Of a stretch of DNA of 64,000 nucleotides, positions 1 to 11,850 are shown piece after piece. How positions within the stretch are numbered: position 1 is the stretch's first letter; each line of letters opens with the position of its first letter. The notes below the pieces were generated by a model. The model searched no databases, was not told the origin of the DNA, and saw nothing but the letters and a program-made list of their open reading frames with translations. Origin of the DNA: Meconema thalassinum (lineage: Eukaryota > Arthropoda > Insecta > Orthoptera > Tettigoniidae); the NCBI GenBank assembly GCA_946902985.2, contig OX336389.2, positions 337,502,444-337,566,443 on the forward strand. Direction: 5' to 3'. The translations under genes were made by a program, and so were the position numbers.

Positions 1-650
1 TTGCCCTGAGACTGCATGGTATGTTAAGTCAATTCAACTAGCACTTCACAAACTTAAGACACCGGAGATACTGACAGCTTATTGACACATTGCCGTTTTC
101 AGCGCACGTGTTCATTGGGGAGATACGGCCGCACCTGCCAAAGTCACCTTTACCGCCCTAGCGGCGCATTCAGGTCGGATTTTAAATGATGGCTCTGTAC
201 ATTGGAGAAAGGAGACACACAAGCTCCAGTATACCTGCAATTGGTGCTGTGAGAGGACTTATCTGTCACCCACAGTGGACAGCGACAGTGATCCTAAAAT
301 GTTTAAATATCAATAAATTATTATTACCTGACTTTAGTGCAGGGTACAGCAACTATCTTACCATGATTGTGAGTATTTCCAAACAAATCTTGGTTGCTTA
401 TCTGCAGCATAATATTTTGACCCTAAAGTAAGACAAAACTTACTTTTAAGGTACTGTATTGTTTCAGTTTTATCTCTCCTTTCCAACTAGAGCTGCTTCC
501 CTATGAGTATCCTGGTTGTTTGGATCTTGAGAGCTGATTAAGTATTCAAGCTACTTTTAATAAGTACACATACAGTAGTATAAACATTGAGCAAACAGAT
601 AAAACCAACGCTGACATCCACACTGCTCACCATCCATGGGGCTTGCAAGA
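1..650. other. No recognisable feature
   Basis: AT-rich sequence with only short ORFs that resemble nothing I know. I see no SINE head, terminal repeat or splice-like exon structure here. Confidence 0.5.
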
Positions 651-654
651 AGAA

Positions 655-836
655 AGTTCGTAATTTTACATGACCATTAATCTTCTGAGCATGAGCACGG
701 GACCCCCATTTTTATGCAGAATCCGAACCACAGGACATGATATTTCACTTTGAAAATTTCACATGCACGGACCAGGAATTGAACCTGGTCCATCTTGGTG
801 AGAGGCAAGCAGCTTGACCACTGCATCATCTCAGAG
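655..836 (-). mobile_element. tRNA-derived SINE, family C, copy 1
   Basis: The sequence aligns by eye with two other stretches of the window (31289-31458 and 52308-52482). All share a block reading 'gaatccgaaccacagga' or close variants, followed by a B-box-like segment and a 'gtgagaggcaagcagcttgac' type head. Read on the minus strand the B-box-like part is GGTTCAATTCC near 775-785, as in tRNA-derived SINEs. No target duplication was found, so the ends are approximate. Confidence 0.6.
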
Positions 837-1112
837 TTTGCAAGAACCTGTAACAGAGGCTGTATGCTGGGTTATGAGAAAAATAAGTTGTTTGTGACCT
901 TCCCTTCCAAAATAGCAGCAAAGGAAAATAAACCCGAACATATACTGGACTTATTTCCTTTCCTTGCATGTTTTATTGCAAAGTGAAACATCTGATGCCA
1001 TCTGTTTGTTGGCGGTATAATTTGATAGAGCAAAAATTAAGAAAGAAAGAAATTTACTGTAGTTAGTGGCAGGTTAAGTTAATGGGTTTAATGACCCTTG
1101 TAACTCTTGTGA

Positions 1113-1653
1113 CTGTAGAGGTACCAGGGTGTCTGAATTCTGCCTTGGAGGGGTTCGTTAAAGCACCAGTAAATCTACTGGCACAGAGTTGTATCTACAG
1201 TTGTGTATGTCTACCCCTTATTATTCCCGTTTTCCAACGGGGTCGGGGATGAGATGCAATGGAAGTCTTTGTGGTGATGGTTTTTACGGCCGGATGCCCT
1301 TCCTGATGCCAACCTCATGAGAGGAGTTAATGAGAGATGAAATGAATGATGGTGAATGAAACTGGGCAAGGATGTGGAAGGAACCGGCCGTGGCCTGTCA
1401 TAAGGTACCGTCCCAGCATTTGCTTGGTGTTGAAAATGGAAAACCACGGAAAACCATTTCAAGGACGGCCGACGGTGGGGCTCGAACCCACGCGTCTACC
1501 GAGTCAGCAGAGAGCTTGGCCCCATGACCTATTGCTGCGCTTTAGCCAGCGTAGCCACTACTGTCGGTTGAGTTGTATCTACAGTAAACACTCTTAAATG
1601 CCATCAGGCTGAGTCAGGATTGAACCCGTAATTTTAGGTTTCGAAGGCCAACA
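1113..1653 (-). mobile_element. SINE family D, copy 1 (split by another SINE)
   Basis: The two halves, 1113-1201 and 1586-1653, match the neighbouring copy at 1654-1836 almost base for base. They are separated by a family B SINE. This copy lacks the tRNA-like 5' head and joins directly to the next copy, so the pair looks like a head-to-tail dimer or a local tandem duplication. Differences from copy 2 are a few substitutions. Confidence 0.7.
1202..1569 (-). mobile_element. tRNA-derived SINE, family B, copy 1
   Basis: Minus-strand element beginning at 1569 with an A-box-like GTGGCTACGCTGGC and a B-box-like GGGTTCGAGCCCCACC, then a conserved body that recurs at 10211-10395 and 54318-54622. It is bounded by an exact 16-bp target duplication, GAGTTGTATCTACAGT, at 1186-1201 and 1570-1585. 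This shows retroposition into the family D SINE. The 3' tail differs from that of the 54-kb copy. Confidence 0.85.
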
Positions 1654-1836
1654 CTGTAGAGGTACCAGGGTGTCTGAATTCTGCCTTGGAGGGGTTCGAT
1701 AAAGCAACAGTAAATCTACTGGCACAGAGTTGTATCTAAACACTCTTAAATGTCATCAGGCTGAGTCAGGATTGAACCCGTAATTTTGGATTTTGAAGGC
1801 CAACACTCAACCGACTGTGCCACTTTGCCTGACCAT
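1654..1836 (-). mobile_element. SINE family D, copy 2 (complete head)
   Basis: Read on the minus strand it starts with a tRNA-like head (GGCACAGTCGGTTGAG as A box, GGGTTCAATCCTGAC as B box) and continues into the body shared with copy 1 and with 22637-22856, including 'ccagtagatttactg'. It lies directly adjacent to copy 1. Confidence 0.75.
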
Positions 1837-1839
1837 GGA

Positions 1840-4800
1840 GGAAGCAGTGGCAAATTAATAGCACTGTTAGTGGCATCTCTGCTTTACAGCTGCTTGCTTG
1901 AGGGTTAAACAGGGGAAGGAAAAGTAAGGCACATGCTTTGTTCTTTAGTTGACTAATCTAATACTATAGTTGCTGCACTCCCTAACAAAAATTAATTTAT
2001 GCACTGCAAATGCTTATTTCATTGATTACCAGTACAGGGTCAATATTCAGTGTCAGTTCAGTACATGTTACTGTAATTATTTCCTTTCCTAGTCATTGTG
2101 TTTCTTCCGTTCTCTTATTGAATGTTCAGAAAACCTGCTAACTGCCAAGCCTCTAAATCTAATGTGTTCAATCACAAACATAAATGATGTAATAATTTTT
2201 ATGCACAGTATATGCATGTATATTGTAACTGACTTTGCTGTTTTAAATCAATCCTCCCAGCTTTTGTGTTGAATTTTCTTTAATCAGCTATGTTCTCTCA
2301 GTATTTATTTAACTATTTGATGTGTAGAAACTGTCAAGGATCTAACTACCTTGTATAAATTTTACAGAATTGCTAAAATAAGTTACATGTTCCCTGCATT
2401 TTATTTGTATTTTTAGTTTTAATTTAAAGAAACTGTGCAAGACTGAATCTTCAGATAACATGTTAAATACTTCTGTATCAGTGTGGATTATGTCAGCTGA
2501 TAATTTATGTTGTGTGGATTTCTCAAGGTCACAGGTATTGATGAGCATTAACTGAACATGTGCTAAAGCAAGCTAAACATGCCAATTAGAACCTTTGCAA
2601 TTTCCACTCTATATTTGTTCTTAGGTGACTACTTCGTAACTTCAAGGACATTTTTATCCAGCATGTGTGTAATTGTATACATGTTATTCATAAAGTATGT
2701 CAAGTTATCTTCATTGATAACTGTACAAGAGATATGTACAAAGTTATATTATGTAAATTGAAGTAATCAGTATTTCATAATTTTTCATTCACATATCAGG
2801 TAATGTTTTAAAATATTTCTCTGTCAATACTGATCACATCAATTGATAGTTATATATCGTGCCTGGATTTCTCTAGATATACCAGGTTTATGTGATAATT
2901 ATAAACATCAAATTAATGATAATGTAAAGGTACTTGAGGTTTATGGACATAATTACTGATAGTGCCAGATCTTCAGCAATTTCTATTATATTATTTTAAC
3001 ACTGCAAAACCAATTAAATTAATATACTACAGAAGCCAGTAAGGAATGTTTTCAATTGATTAAACAATCACTCTTCTTTCAAATAAAATATTGAAACACC
3101 AGCCCAGTAATAAAAAATTCTAATTAATTGAAATGCGAGTTGTATCTGTAAAGGTTTTGTACTTATTTGTTAAATGGCCGGTTTAGTTTTAGTTCCCCAT
3201 AGAATAGGGCTATAATTGAGGTTGCCGAGTTTAAATGAAACATCTGGAAGCGTTTATGAAGAACTCGAATGGCAATCTTGAGAAGGAAATAAGGGAAGAA
3301 TTACATAATGCCATCAATAAAGAACTCGGTCGAAGTGATTAAGATCAAGGCACCTCCATACCCGACACTTCCTAAGCCTACTAACCAATGTCTAACCAAC
3401 AGCTCGAATGAATCATGACCTACACCAGTGCAACTGCCAAGTACTACGGGGAGTACCGAACATAAGCTAGACCAGTGGTTTTCAGCTTTTTTGGACTAGT
3501 AAGTACCCTGTGTGGTTTAGAAATAAACAATCCATTCATTTTTATTTGGGGGATAAAAATATCAAAATTATATAAATGAAATAGAAGACCAAATTTTCAA
3601 TAAGAAAGTAGTTATCCAAAGCATGCCACATCTGCTCCAGGGGTATGATTACCTTGATATGCTTCCCCCTTAAAACAGTCATCACTGCCACAAATCCTGG
3701 TGCAAGCAGAGGGCACTGACAGATATGCTCTTTACCATGGATGCTTCTATCTTCAACGTGGCTCACTGCTAGATGTTGGCATGGTTCCATCCAATCTGTT
3801 TTCTCCACATCTGGAGGTTTATCCAAGGCCTTTGATGTAGGATGAAGAACAATCCTTGATTTTAATCTGGAATGTGGCAGTGAATGCCCAAACAATGGAT
3901 CGGCTACATTGTTACCTTCATGATCTGCAGTAATTTCTTGGGTGAATACTAGAATTTTTGATAAGATGGTAGAATTGGGTCACTGGAATCGGTTTCAAAC
4001 AGTCTTTGATCATTCTACATGTGTCATTCAAGGCTGCAACCTCTTTAAATACATAAGGATATTTATGCCCTACTGTCCATTGGAGCAGCAGATAAGTTAG
4101 TGGCTTGGTGCCCCAGTTTATTTGTGATGTAGGATACTATTTATTACATTTGTGGTGTAGTGGCTAGCATTCTTGGCTCATCCCTGAGGTTCATCCTCTC
4201 ATTACATATTCACCATTCATAACAGTTTAAAGAAGATAGACAATTTTCATTGTGAATGTGCAGGATTTTACTGTATCAGTAAATATCTGAGCATGTTGTC
4301 GAGCCTTCACCTCTAGATCTGGCACTACCACAGGAATACATCGGCCTTTGTTCGACTTCCCGAGCTGATGTATTGTAACTGGGCTGTTCCTCAAGTATAA
4401 TATACTCATGTTATCTGCAATAGTTATTTTTTAATTTGTTTCTTTAAACTGTTCCAATCTGATTGTTCTCTACTCCAATATTTTGAAGAGTTGTGAATAA
4501 GTAGATGGACTTAAGTTGATGAATAATGCATATTAGCAGTGTTGCCAATGTTAATTTTTCTCTGCTAAAACTAAACTTATAACCTTGTGGCCCCAATTTT
4601 TTGTTCCTGCTTAACGTTACTCCTAGCTTCTTTCCTTTCCTTAATAGTGTTGGATATGCACAAGACAAAATGAGCTGTTAAAATGTTAAGTCTTTACTGT
4701 TTTGGGGGGCATTTCATAACTGACATTTCAAAATATTAGAGTAGTATTCAAGATGATAAGTTTACTGTTTCTGCAAGTTATCTTCATGTAGTGGCAACTT

Positions 4801-5730
4801 TGCTCAAGGTTGTAATAGGACATCAAGGGTGACAGGACAACAAAGTACTGCTACTAATGCTATAGAGGCCTTAGGTGTAAGGGCCTTAAAACAATTTTCA
4901 TCATCATCCAATAATGCTATTACAACCAAAATCATATACATTCTTATCTTTTATGCACAGAGATTGGAGAATTTTGTTTTTATTTTGTGAAAGTTTATTC
5001 TGAATAGTTTTCATTATTAATTTTACATGTGGTTACAGTGTTATCATCTAAGCAAATCTTTCTCATCTCTGCAAGTTATGCTCATATACATTTGCATAAT
5101 TTATTTCAATTTTGACAATTATGAGGAATACAGTAGATCATAAAAAACAAAATATATTTGTATAAGTTGTATTTAACACAGTAATCCTTGCTGGTGGGAG
5201 AAATAAGTTGTGCACTCGAGCAAAGAAGTAAACATTTGTAATATTGCCTTTCTGCCTCACTCTCTTAATAAATCTTGCTATTTTTAGTATAAGAAAAGAA
5301 GCCACAAGGTTTTAAGATCAATTGCAAACTAGTTGGCAACATTGCACATTTATAGTACGGTATTGTTGTTACATGTAATTTATTGTTTGTGATATCATAT
5401 TGAAATGGCAATTTTGGTGTTATATGTAATAATTTTTTTTGTAAGCCCAGGTGCAAATGACAGTTTTTGTGTCTTTTTTCCATGCCAGATTAGGTGTTTG
5501 ATATAGAAATTACTTTGAAAACTGATTGGTTGTGATAAGATAAAAAAAAAAACATGTTTGAGAACAATATTTTAGGAGATGTTTTTAGCCTATTCTATGC
5601 TGATATATACTACATATATTTTGGGAACAGGCAAAATCTTGACTGATGTTTACCATTTCACTTCAGCTTCTTTAAGCTATTGTAACATACCTTGAAAAAT
5701 CTTTTTGTTGTACTGTACATAGTATGGGGG
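1840..5730. other. AT-rich DNA without recognisable genes
   Basis: No coding pattern, terminal repeat pair or full SINE is visible. Two small fragments stand out. A tRNA-head-like stretch lies near 4147-4195 ('gtggtgtagtggctagcattcttgg'). A 3'-tail-like stretch lies at 4870-4912 ('gggccttaaaacaa' followed by TCATCATC), similar to tails seen on SINEs elsewhere in the window. Confidence 0.4.
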
Positions 5731-5736
5731 GGCATA

Positions 5737-6985
5737 CTGAAAGTCATGAGCAACATTATTTTTACAGAAATATGTTTATTAATTGTGATACACTGAATAT
5801 ATCATTTCAAACTGTAAACTCTTTTATATTTTTCAACATAGTCTCCATTCCTTTGGACACATTTTTCCCACCATTGTGGAAGTTTGAAAATCTCTTGACA
5901 GTAGAAGTCCATTCCGGCACGCCTAAGGCACTGATGCACTGCTCTCTTCACGTCCTCTTTCATCTCATAGCACTGGCCTCTCATCTACTCCTTCACAAAA
6001 CTTAAAAGATGGTAGTCAGAGGGTGCCAAGTTGGGACTGTAGGGAGGATTTGGCATAACTTCCCATGCAAATTTTTTGAATGTTATCGCTGGTGAAACAT
6101 GTACTGTGGGGGCATGCGTTATTGCTTTGCAGAATAATGTTCTCTCCAGGATGTTTATCATGCAATGCACGATGAATCTTGTTTCAATGTAACGGGCAGC
6201 ATTTATGGTTTGCCCAGGTTCAAGAAATTCAGCCAGAATGACACCCTCTGCATCCCAGAAGATGGTGCCCATAACTTTCCCAGCAGACTGCTCTGTCTTT
6301 GCTTTTTTTTTCCATTCTTTGTCTCATTTCTGGTTCGTATGGTGGAACCAGCTCTCATCCCTCATAACAATACTCATCAAAAAATCATCTCCTTCATTTC
6401 CATGTCTCTGAAGAAGTGATGGTTTGTCTTTGAAGTTTGTGCTCTTTGGTGAGTAACCATGGGACCCAGCGGAAACACACTTTTCGATAGCCTAACTCGC
6501 GAATAATTTCTTGCACTGCACTGTGTACTATTGCAAGTCTTACCACTATTTCACAGACAGTGACATGTCTGTCTTCTTTAATGATGTCATCAACTCGTGT
6601 CATGTTGCACTTGGTGGAGGCAGTTCAAGGGCACCCATTACGCGGCTGATATTGAATGCTCATGCTTCCATCTTTAAAATGTTTCACCCATATCTGGACA
6701 CTGCTAGCGCCCATGCACACATCTCCATAAGCATGCTGAAGTCTCTGGTGAATTTCAGCAGCAGGGATTCCTTCTTTAACAAGGAAGTCTTATCACCGCA
6801 CGTTGGCAGAACAAAACATCGATGTCGGCCATTTTGTAACTCCTTGCTGTGGTCACGCGTTTAAAGCTAATGACGTCAGAGTACCAGCACATGTTCCGGA
6901 AAGTGGGAAGATTGCGCTGATGTGCATGGTTATTCTATATCAAAGGATGGTGATAAAAGAAAAAAATGTTGCTCACGACTTTCAG
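5737..6985 (-). mobile_element. mariner-family DNA transposon, complete but decayed
   Basis: The ends are inverted repeats, CTGAAAGTCATGAGCAAC on the left and the reverse complement of CTGAAAGTCGTGAGCAAC on the right, each flanked by the dinucleotide TA (5735-5736 and 6986-6987). TA is the target of Tc1/mariner elements. The length, 1249 bp, fits mariner. The inside encodes a minus-strand mariner transposase relic. Confidence 0.88.
5802..6832 (-). pseudogene. mariner transposase pseudogene
   Basis: The conceptual frames read from an ATG at 6832 with the start MADIDVLF. They show an N-terminal helix-turn-helix region (WVKHFKDGSMSIQ, near 6690), the mid-linker ELGYRKVCFRWVPWLLT (near 6460-6510), a DESWFHH segment holding the first catalytic Asp (near 6350), and PPYSPNLAPSDYHLL with the third Asp (near 6000-6040). 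The C-terminus ends in NGDYVEK, typical of mariner. The second catalytic segment, usually an HDNARPH-like motif, is degenerate here. Several stops and frameshifts separate the pieces, so no functional enzyme can be made. It fills the 1249-bp element between the inverted repeats. Confidence 0.88.
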
Positions 6986-7071
6986 TATTGCCTTAGTAAA
7001 TATGAATTGGACAAAACGAAAAACCATGTGTGTCCTACTGATAGTGTGGTGGAAGTGTTAAGTTACTGTTA

Positions 7072-7458
7072 TTGATAAAAGAGAAAAAGGAAACATCTAG
7101 CAGAAATATGTTACCTGAATTATTTTGTGATGACATAAACTTGCAATATGAGGAGGAGAAGGAAGTGGTAAACTACAAGAAGGAACCCTGGTATATGAAG
7201 ACCAGAATACAGCAATGGAAGAGGGACAAGGATGAGGTGAACTACAAGAAGGAATTGTCGTATATGAAGAGCAGAATACTAACAACAATGGAGGTGAACT
7301 ACAAGAAGAAACTATCATATATGAAGAGCAGAATTCAAACAGTCATGGAAGGAAGACAATATATCGTCAGTGAAGAAGCCAAACCTTGTTTATCATGTTC
7401 GATTACTATACGGAAATGTTCTGTACGGAAGGGTCAGTTACGGAATACTTCGGTGTAA
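7072..7458 (+). CDS. Unidentified 128-codon ORF with an in-frame internal repeat
   Basis: I do not recognise this protein. From the ATG at 7111 it is hydrophilic and rich in Lys, Glu and Tyr. The block VNYKKE.xYMK(T/S)RI occurs three times, with the repeated word starting at 7171, 7240 and 7297. The unit lengths are 69 and 57 bp, both multiples of three. This keeps the frame and hints at coding constraint or an in-frame minisatellite. A C-terminal segment, KPCLSC, is followed by a stop at 7456. An AG acceptor-like site lies just before the likely ATG, so it could be a last exon. An AATAAA signal at 8159 would fit a long 3' UTR. It could equally be chance ORF in repeat DNA. Confidence 0.3.
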   Translation: MIKEKKETSSRNMLPELFCDDINLQYEEEKEVVNYKKEPWYMKTRIQQWKRDKDEVNYKKELSYMKSRILTTMEVNYKKKLSYMKSRIQTVMEGRQYIVSEEAKPCLSCSITIRKCSVRKGQLRNTSV

Positions 7459-8264
7459 CTAACACATGACATACGACGTTTGGCTTCTTCACCAATGATA
7501 TGTACCGGTATATTTAATGGTACATGTTATTAAGCCTGTAAGGTGCAGACTAGCTGTTACTTTGTTGTTTATGTAACTATCTGATGAGTACTTAAGTTAT
7601 ATGGTATTTGAATATAAGTGTAGCTTTTAGGTTTATATTATATGTAAAATAGAAGGATTTCTGAATGTAAAGTTGAACTGATATCCTCTGCAAGATTATA
7701 GGTGTTATGTCAGAAGTAAGTTAATTCACAATTCATGGGCTATATCTCGAATCCTGCTTTACTTAAGTACATGCTTTGGTTCTCTGCTGCTGATTTAATA
7801 GTATTGGCTGGTGCTAAGTTGTACTTCTATTGGAAGATTTCATTTTGTGAATTGTTTGAAATCAAATTCAGGTTTGCAAGACAGTGAAATGTATCTGTCC
7901 CCTTGTGGTTAGAAATTGAAATACAGCATTTTGTCTGAAAGCAATGTTTATGTAAGTAAAGAGTTCAGAACTGTTCTAGCAAAAGTGATGTATTGAATCT
8001 CCTCAGAACAGAATATTGCTGAAGTGATTAGAAGTGCAGATTTCAGATTCGATAACTGCTTTCTTGTTGATGTATGAATATTCCGAATAGAACTTGGTCA
8101 GAACCATCAATAGAAATGCTGTTGTTGATCCTCATTTCTTTATTCATATGAAACATGAAATAAACATTAGTCATTGCAGCTATCATGTACAAATTCCTGT
8201 ATTGCAGAGAATTTTAAGGAGGTTTCAAAAAGACTGTTAATTAATTATTAACATGTGGCTTCCA
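7459..8264. other. No gene seen; possible 3' UTR
   Basis: AT-rich sequence with no ORF of note. An AATAAA hexamer occurs at 8159-8164. If the ORF ending at 7458 is a real terminal exon, this could be its 3' UTR. Nothing else supports that. Confidence 0.25.
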
Positions 8265-8480
8265 AAGAGGCTTGATGCAGGTCTTTCGAGTTGACAGGCA
8301 TAGGCGACTTACATGTAAGGATGAAGTGGATGATGAAGTCATCACAAACATATAGTCCCCAAGCCAAAGGAAATTAACCATACAAAGTTAATACCCCACA
8401 ACCCGACCAGGAATGGAACCTGGGGCCCTTCGGACCATGGACTAGCGGTCCATCTACTTTGCCACAAAGCCAGACAAAGG
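8265..8480 (-). mobile_element. tRNA-derived SINE, single-copy family in this window
   Basis: Read on the minus strand from about 8480 it has a tRNA-like head ('tggcaaagtagatgg') and a B-box-like GGTTCCATTCCTGGTCGGG near 8400-8425. The body ends in TCATCATCCACTTCATCC-type sequence. No second copy is seen in the window and I found no target duplication. Confidence 0.55.
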
Positions 8481-9325
8481 GGCTGTTATTATTCACGGAA
8501 TTAAATGATTTCTGTGGGCTAGGTAAGTCATTGGGATGGGTACGTAATTAATGTTGTGTTATACTTTCATGTTGTCATTTAGAATCCTCCATCATGGATA
8601 TGTGAGCAAAAGAACTGCTACATAGAGACCATATGTATGAGAAGACCAAGTTCTCTGTACAAAAAATACTAAGATCGAACTAGTAAAAGAATTTCCAGTG
8701 CAATGCAGTGTGGTGTTGATGTAGAGGGATGGGTTTATGTAGAATAATTATTTATTCAGCTTAAGGTTCCACAGCAGATATTAGTCAAAATGTGCACCAG
8801 CTATTGATTCACATATTTCATGGACATTTTAGCTGTAAGTAAAGGAGTTAGGCTATGTGAAAAAAAAACATATATTTACTTTTGTATATATGTTCCAGTT
8901 TTATCTATTTTCCCAACTGTTTATTATTTAGTTTATCTGCATTATTTTAGCATTTCTCCATATTTTTTACTGTAGGGGTAATCCAGCAATTGCCTTATAT
9001 ACTTTACCTTGTTATAAAATTGTAAAATTCCAGCTTATTGCATGTTGGAAATTACTTACAGCGCTGTTTCACGCGCAGACCAGTTGATCTTTTTAGCGTA
9101 AAGTATTCATGTACAGAAGGAAGCCTGCACCAGTACTGCTCAATATCTAAAATTGAATTATCCAAAGATTATTAATTCATCGGTGAAGTATTTCCAAGAA
9201 ATAATCAATAAAGAAACATTCAGTTATGCAGGTATGTCATTCACACTTTCTTGAGGAGAAAAAAATGTGCATGAGGAAATTATCATCAAAATTGTTATTA
9301 CAGTACTAGCTTTAGGTATCATGGA
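8481..9325. other. No recognisable feature
   Basis: AT-rich sequence with short ORFs only; nothing recognised on either strand. Confidence 0.5.
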
Positions 9326-9330
9326 AAGTG

Positions 9331-9612
9331 CTGTTGTGGTAGCGCGCCTGCCTCTCACCCGGAGGCCCCGGGTTTGATTCCCGGCTACGTTAGGGATTTT
9401 AGAAAGTGACATGAGGGCTGGAACGGGGTGCACTCAGCTTCGTGAGGACAATTGAGTAACTGTCTGACAGTGAGGCAGCGCCCCGGTAACAGAGACTAAG
9501 ATTAATGGCCGAGGGGACCCGACGCGCTAACCATGCGTCACCCCACAATCTGCAAGCCAAATGGCTGGGCAGCGGTCTTGGTTGGCCTTTCATGGGCTGT
9601 AGTGCCACGGGA
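9331..9612 (+). mobile_element. tRNA-derived SINE, family A, copy 1
   Basis: It aligns along its whole length with the copy at 26285-26598. The head contains the A-box-like GTGGTAGCGCGCCTGC and the B-box-like GGGTTTGATTCCC. Further on are shared segments such as 'ggggtgcactcagc' and 'aaatggctgggcagcggtc'. An A-rich tail (about 9605-9635) follows. The target duplication is not clear. Confidence 0.8.
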
Positions 9613-9998
9613 ATAGAATAATATAAAGTAAAGTACACTAACTGTAGTAACATGAGAAACAGGATAGGAGGAATGCAGCAGACTTTCCTAGATATTAAGT
9701 TCACTACAGGACAGCACATACATTCGGATTATTTGTGCGTAATGTGATTTTCCCATCTGTGGAGCAGGTGGTGTATAACAAACGTTCAATACGTCCGCAT
9801 ACCAACAATAGACAAAATCATGAAATTCTTCGAATAACAAATGAACATTGATTACCAAGAAAATGTACGCAATCCATGGCATTTTTGCGTGAGAAGAAAG
9901 AGAAATCACATATTCCAAAACACAATGACAAACTGAGTATTGTACTAGTGTTAGTGGTTTACTCTTGGCACCATCCTGATATGAAAGAGGTGGTACGA

Positions 9999-10203
9999 AA
10001 TTCTTGTTCATTTCCCCTACCAATTTGATGTCAATAAGGGTTTCTGATTTCTTTCGGCTCCATTCCATTATTTTTGATTTACATTTATTGATTTTTATCA
10101 TGAATTCTTTCCTCAAGACGGAGTCCATACCATTTAAAATCTCGTTCAAATCATCTGGTGAATCGGCTAAGATAACAATGTCATCATCAAATCTCAGAGT
10201 TTA
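9999..10203 (-). pseudogene. Non-LTR retrotransposon reverse transcriptase fragment
   Basis: The minus-strand translation from 10203 runs LRFDDDIVILADSPDDL and then DSVLRKEFMIKINKCKSK. This is the reverse transcriptase motif around the catalytic (F/Y)ADD box, followed by the usual helix ending in KINxxKSK. The Ala of the box is Asp here (FDDD). Only about 65 codons are recognisable. The sequence beyond 9999 keeps an open frame to 9688 but no longer looks like reverse transcriptase. The fragment stops abruptly where a SINE starts at 10211. Confidence 0.7.
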
Positions 10204-10210
10204 ATTATTC

Positions 10211-10395
10211 CTCCACCGGCCGCGGTGGTTGCTGGCATCGGGAGAGCGTGGGTTCGAATCCCACCTCGCCCGTCCTGAAAATGGTTTTCGTGGTTTCCCA
10301 TTTTCACCACCAGGCAAATGCCGGGACGGTTCCTTTCAATAGGTCCACGGCCAATTTCCTTCCAATATCCCTTCCAAGACCCGTTGTGAAAAGAA
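10211..10395 (+). mobile_element. tRNA-derived SINE, family B, copy 2 (divergent head)
   Basis: The B-box-like GGGTTCGAATCCCACC, the 'ggttttcgtggtttcccattttca' body and the 'accaggcaaatgccgggacggt' block match the family B copies at 1202-1569 and 54318-54622. The head upstream of the B box differs ('ggccgcggtggttgctggc'). The end is an AAAAGAAAAGAA-type tail. It abuts a LINE fragment on the left. Confidence 0.75.
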
Positions 10396-10769
10396 AAGAA
10401 CATGGTCATTGGCTGCATTAATAAAATTATGAAATTATTTCTCTTTGTATTTTTACTCCTACTTGAAATTTATCTCAAAATTCCTTCATTGTTTGTTCAA
10501 TGTCCCCATTAAATATCTGATGTTAGTCATTTGCTTCTAAGAAACACAGCTACTGGTATTGTCCTCAGAGGGGGCCTGGTTCAGCAACCGACACTCAGAT
10601 GGGTGCAACATCTCTGTCATGTGATTCCCATACCCATTAATCTCTATTTTCGAGAGCAAGGGCAGCTGTCCATTTCTCTTCAACCCTGATTATTCTCTTT
10701 GCAGCATTAAAACTAAGATACGGTATTTTTAGCCTCTTTTCATTTATGAAAAAATAGGCTTTTGAGATC

Positions 10770-11850
10770 ACCTTTTGTCCGAGTGTGTGTATGCCCCCCC
10801 CCATAACTTCTAAACGGTTGGAGCGAGTTCAATGAATCTGGGTAAGGTCATAGTACTATTTCGGCTGACACCGACCGTGCCCTTCAAATTTTATTATGTG
10901 TCGCCAATCCAACATGGCAGCCATGTGAAATATTTCACTGGCATTGTGTATCTCCGAAACTATTACTCATATCACCCTGAAATCTTGTACGGTGATAAAG
11001 GGCACTACTAGACGTTCATCTATTTGACTTTCAATAACCTGTTAACTACAAAACAAACATGGCGGCCAAGCGAAGTTGAAACATTTTAATAGACTTTTCT
11101 CGCGATTTAACCATCTGAACGCACTGAAACTTGGTACAGCAAATGACTATACAAATTGCAATGCGCGGACATCTAATTTAGTTCAACTGTTTACAAAACC
11201 TCAAGATGGTGGCTATGCGAAATTTTGAAATTAAGTTTTTATATCTTGTGTTCTAATTATGCAATCCAAATCAATGTTTGAATAATGAACGTACACAATA
11301 ATCCTCATCTAATAGTACATAACTCTATGGCCTACATATATCAAAATCAAACATGGCGACCATCCAAAATATTTAGATGGTTCTCAATATCTATTAATCT
11401 ATGACAGCAATCAAACTGTAATTTTGTATGTGTATGTTCACCTATAGGACATTCAATAACCTGGTGAGCACAAATCCAACATGGCGGCGAGGCAAAATTT
11501 AAATATTCAAATGTAAGTTTCTCGCGATTAACCATCCGAGCGCAGTGAAACTGGGTAGAGTATATGTTTATATAAATTTTAATCCACTGGCATCGTCATT
11601 TAAATTGTTTTCATAACCACAAGATGGCGGCTGAACCAAATTTTAAGATCTCGTTTTTATTTCTAGTGTCTTAATCATGCGATTGAAGTTTGAATAAAAC
11701 ACCTACACAATAATCTTCATGTAATAGTACATAACTCTAAGGTCTATATATAAAAGTCCAACATGGTGACCATTCAAAATATTTAGATGGTTCTCAATAT
11801 CTACGAATCGATTACAGCAATCAAACTGAAATTTTGTATATTGATAGAGG
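10770..11850. repeat. Tandem array of ~140-bp monomers arranged in groups of three
   Basis: The word AACATGG or AAGATGG followed by CGGC-like sequence recurs at 10911, 11056, 11203, 11350, 11478, 11621 and 11760, giving spacings of 128-147 bp. Monomers three apart are much more alike than neighbours. For example the stretches near 11097 and 11520 both read TCTCGCGATT(T)AACCATC, and those near 11395 and 11806 both read ACAGCAATCAAACTG. The higher-order unit is thus about 410-422 bp. No ORF or terminal repeat is visible. Confidence 0.8.

Noticed and set aside
3473..3500. CAGTGGTTTTCAGCTTTTTT as a hAT terminal repeat
   Set aside because: It resembles a known hAT end, but no matching inverted copy or transposase relic was found nearby.
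4147..4195. tRNA gene or SINE head
   Set aside because: Only the A-box half is convincing. No cloverleaf can be completed and no body follows.
10770..11850. CRISPR-like array
   Set aside because: The repeats are long, diverged and contiguous, without constant short repeats and unique spacers, and the genome is eukaryotic.
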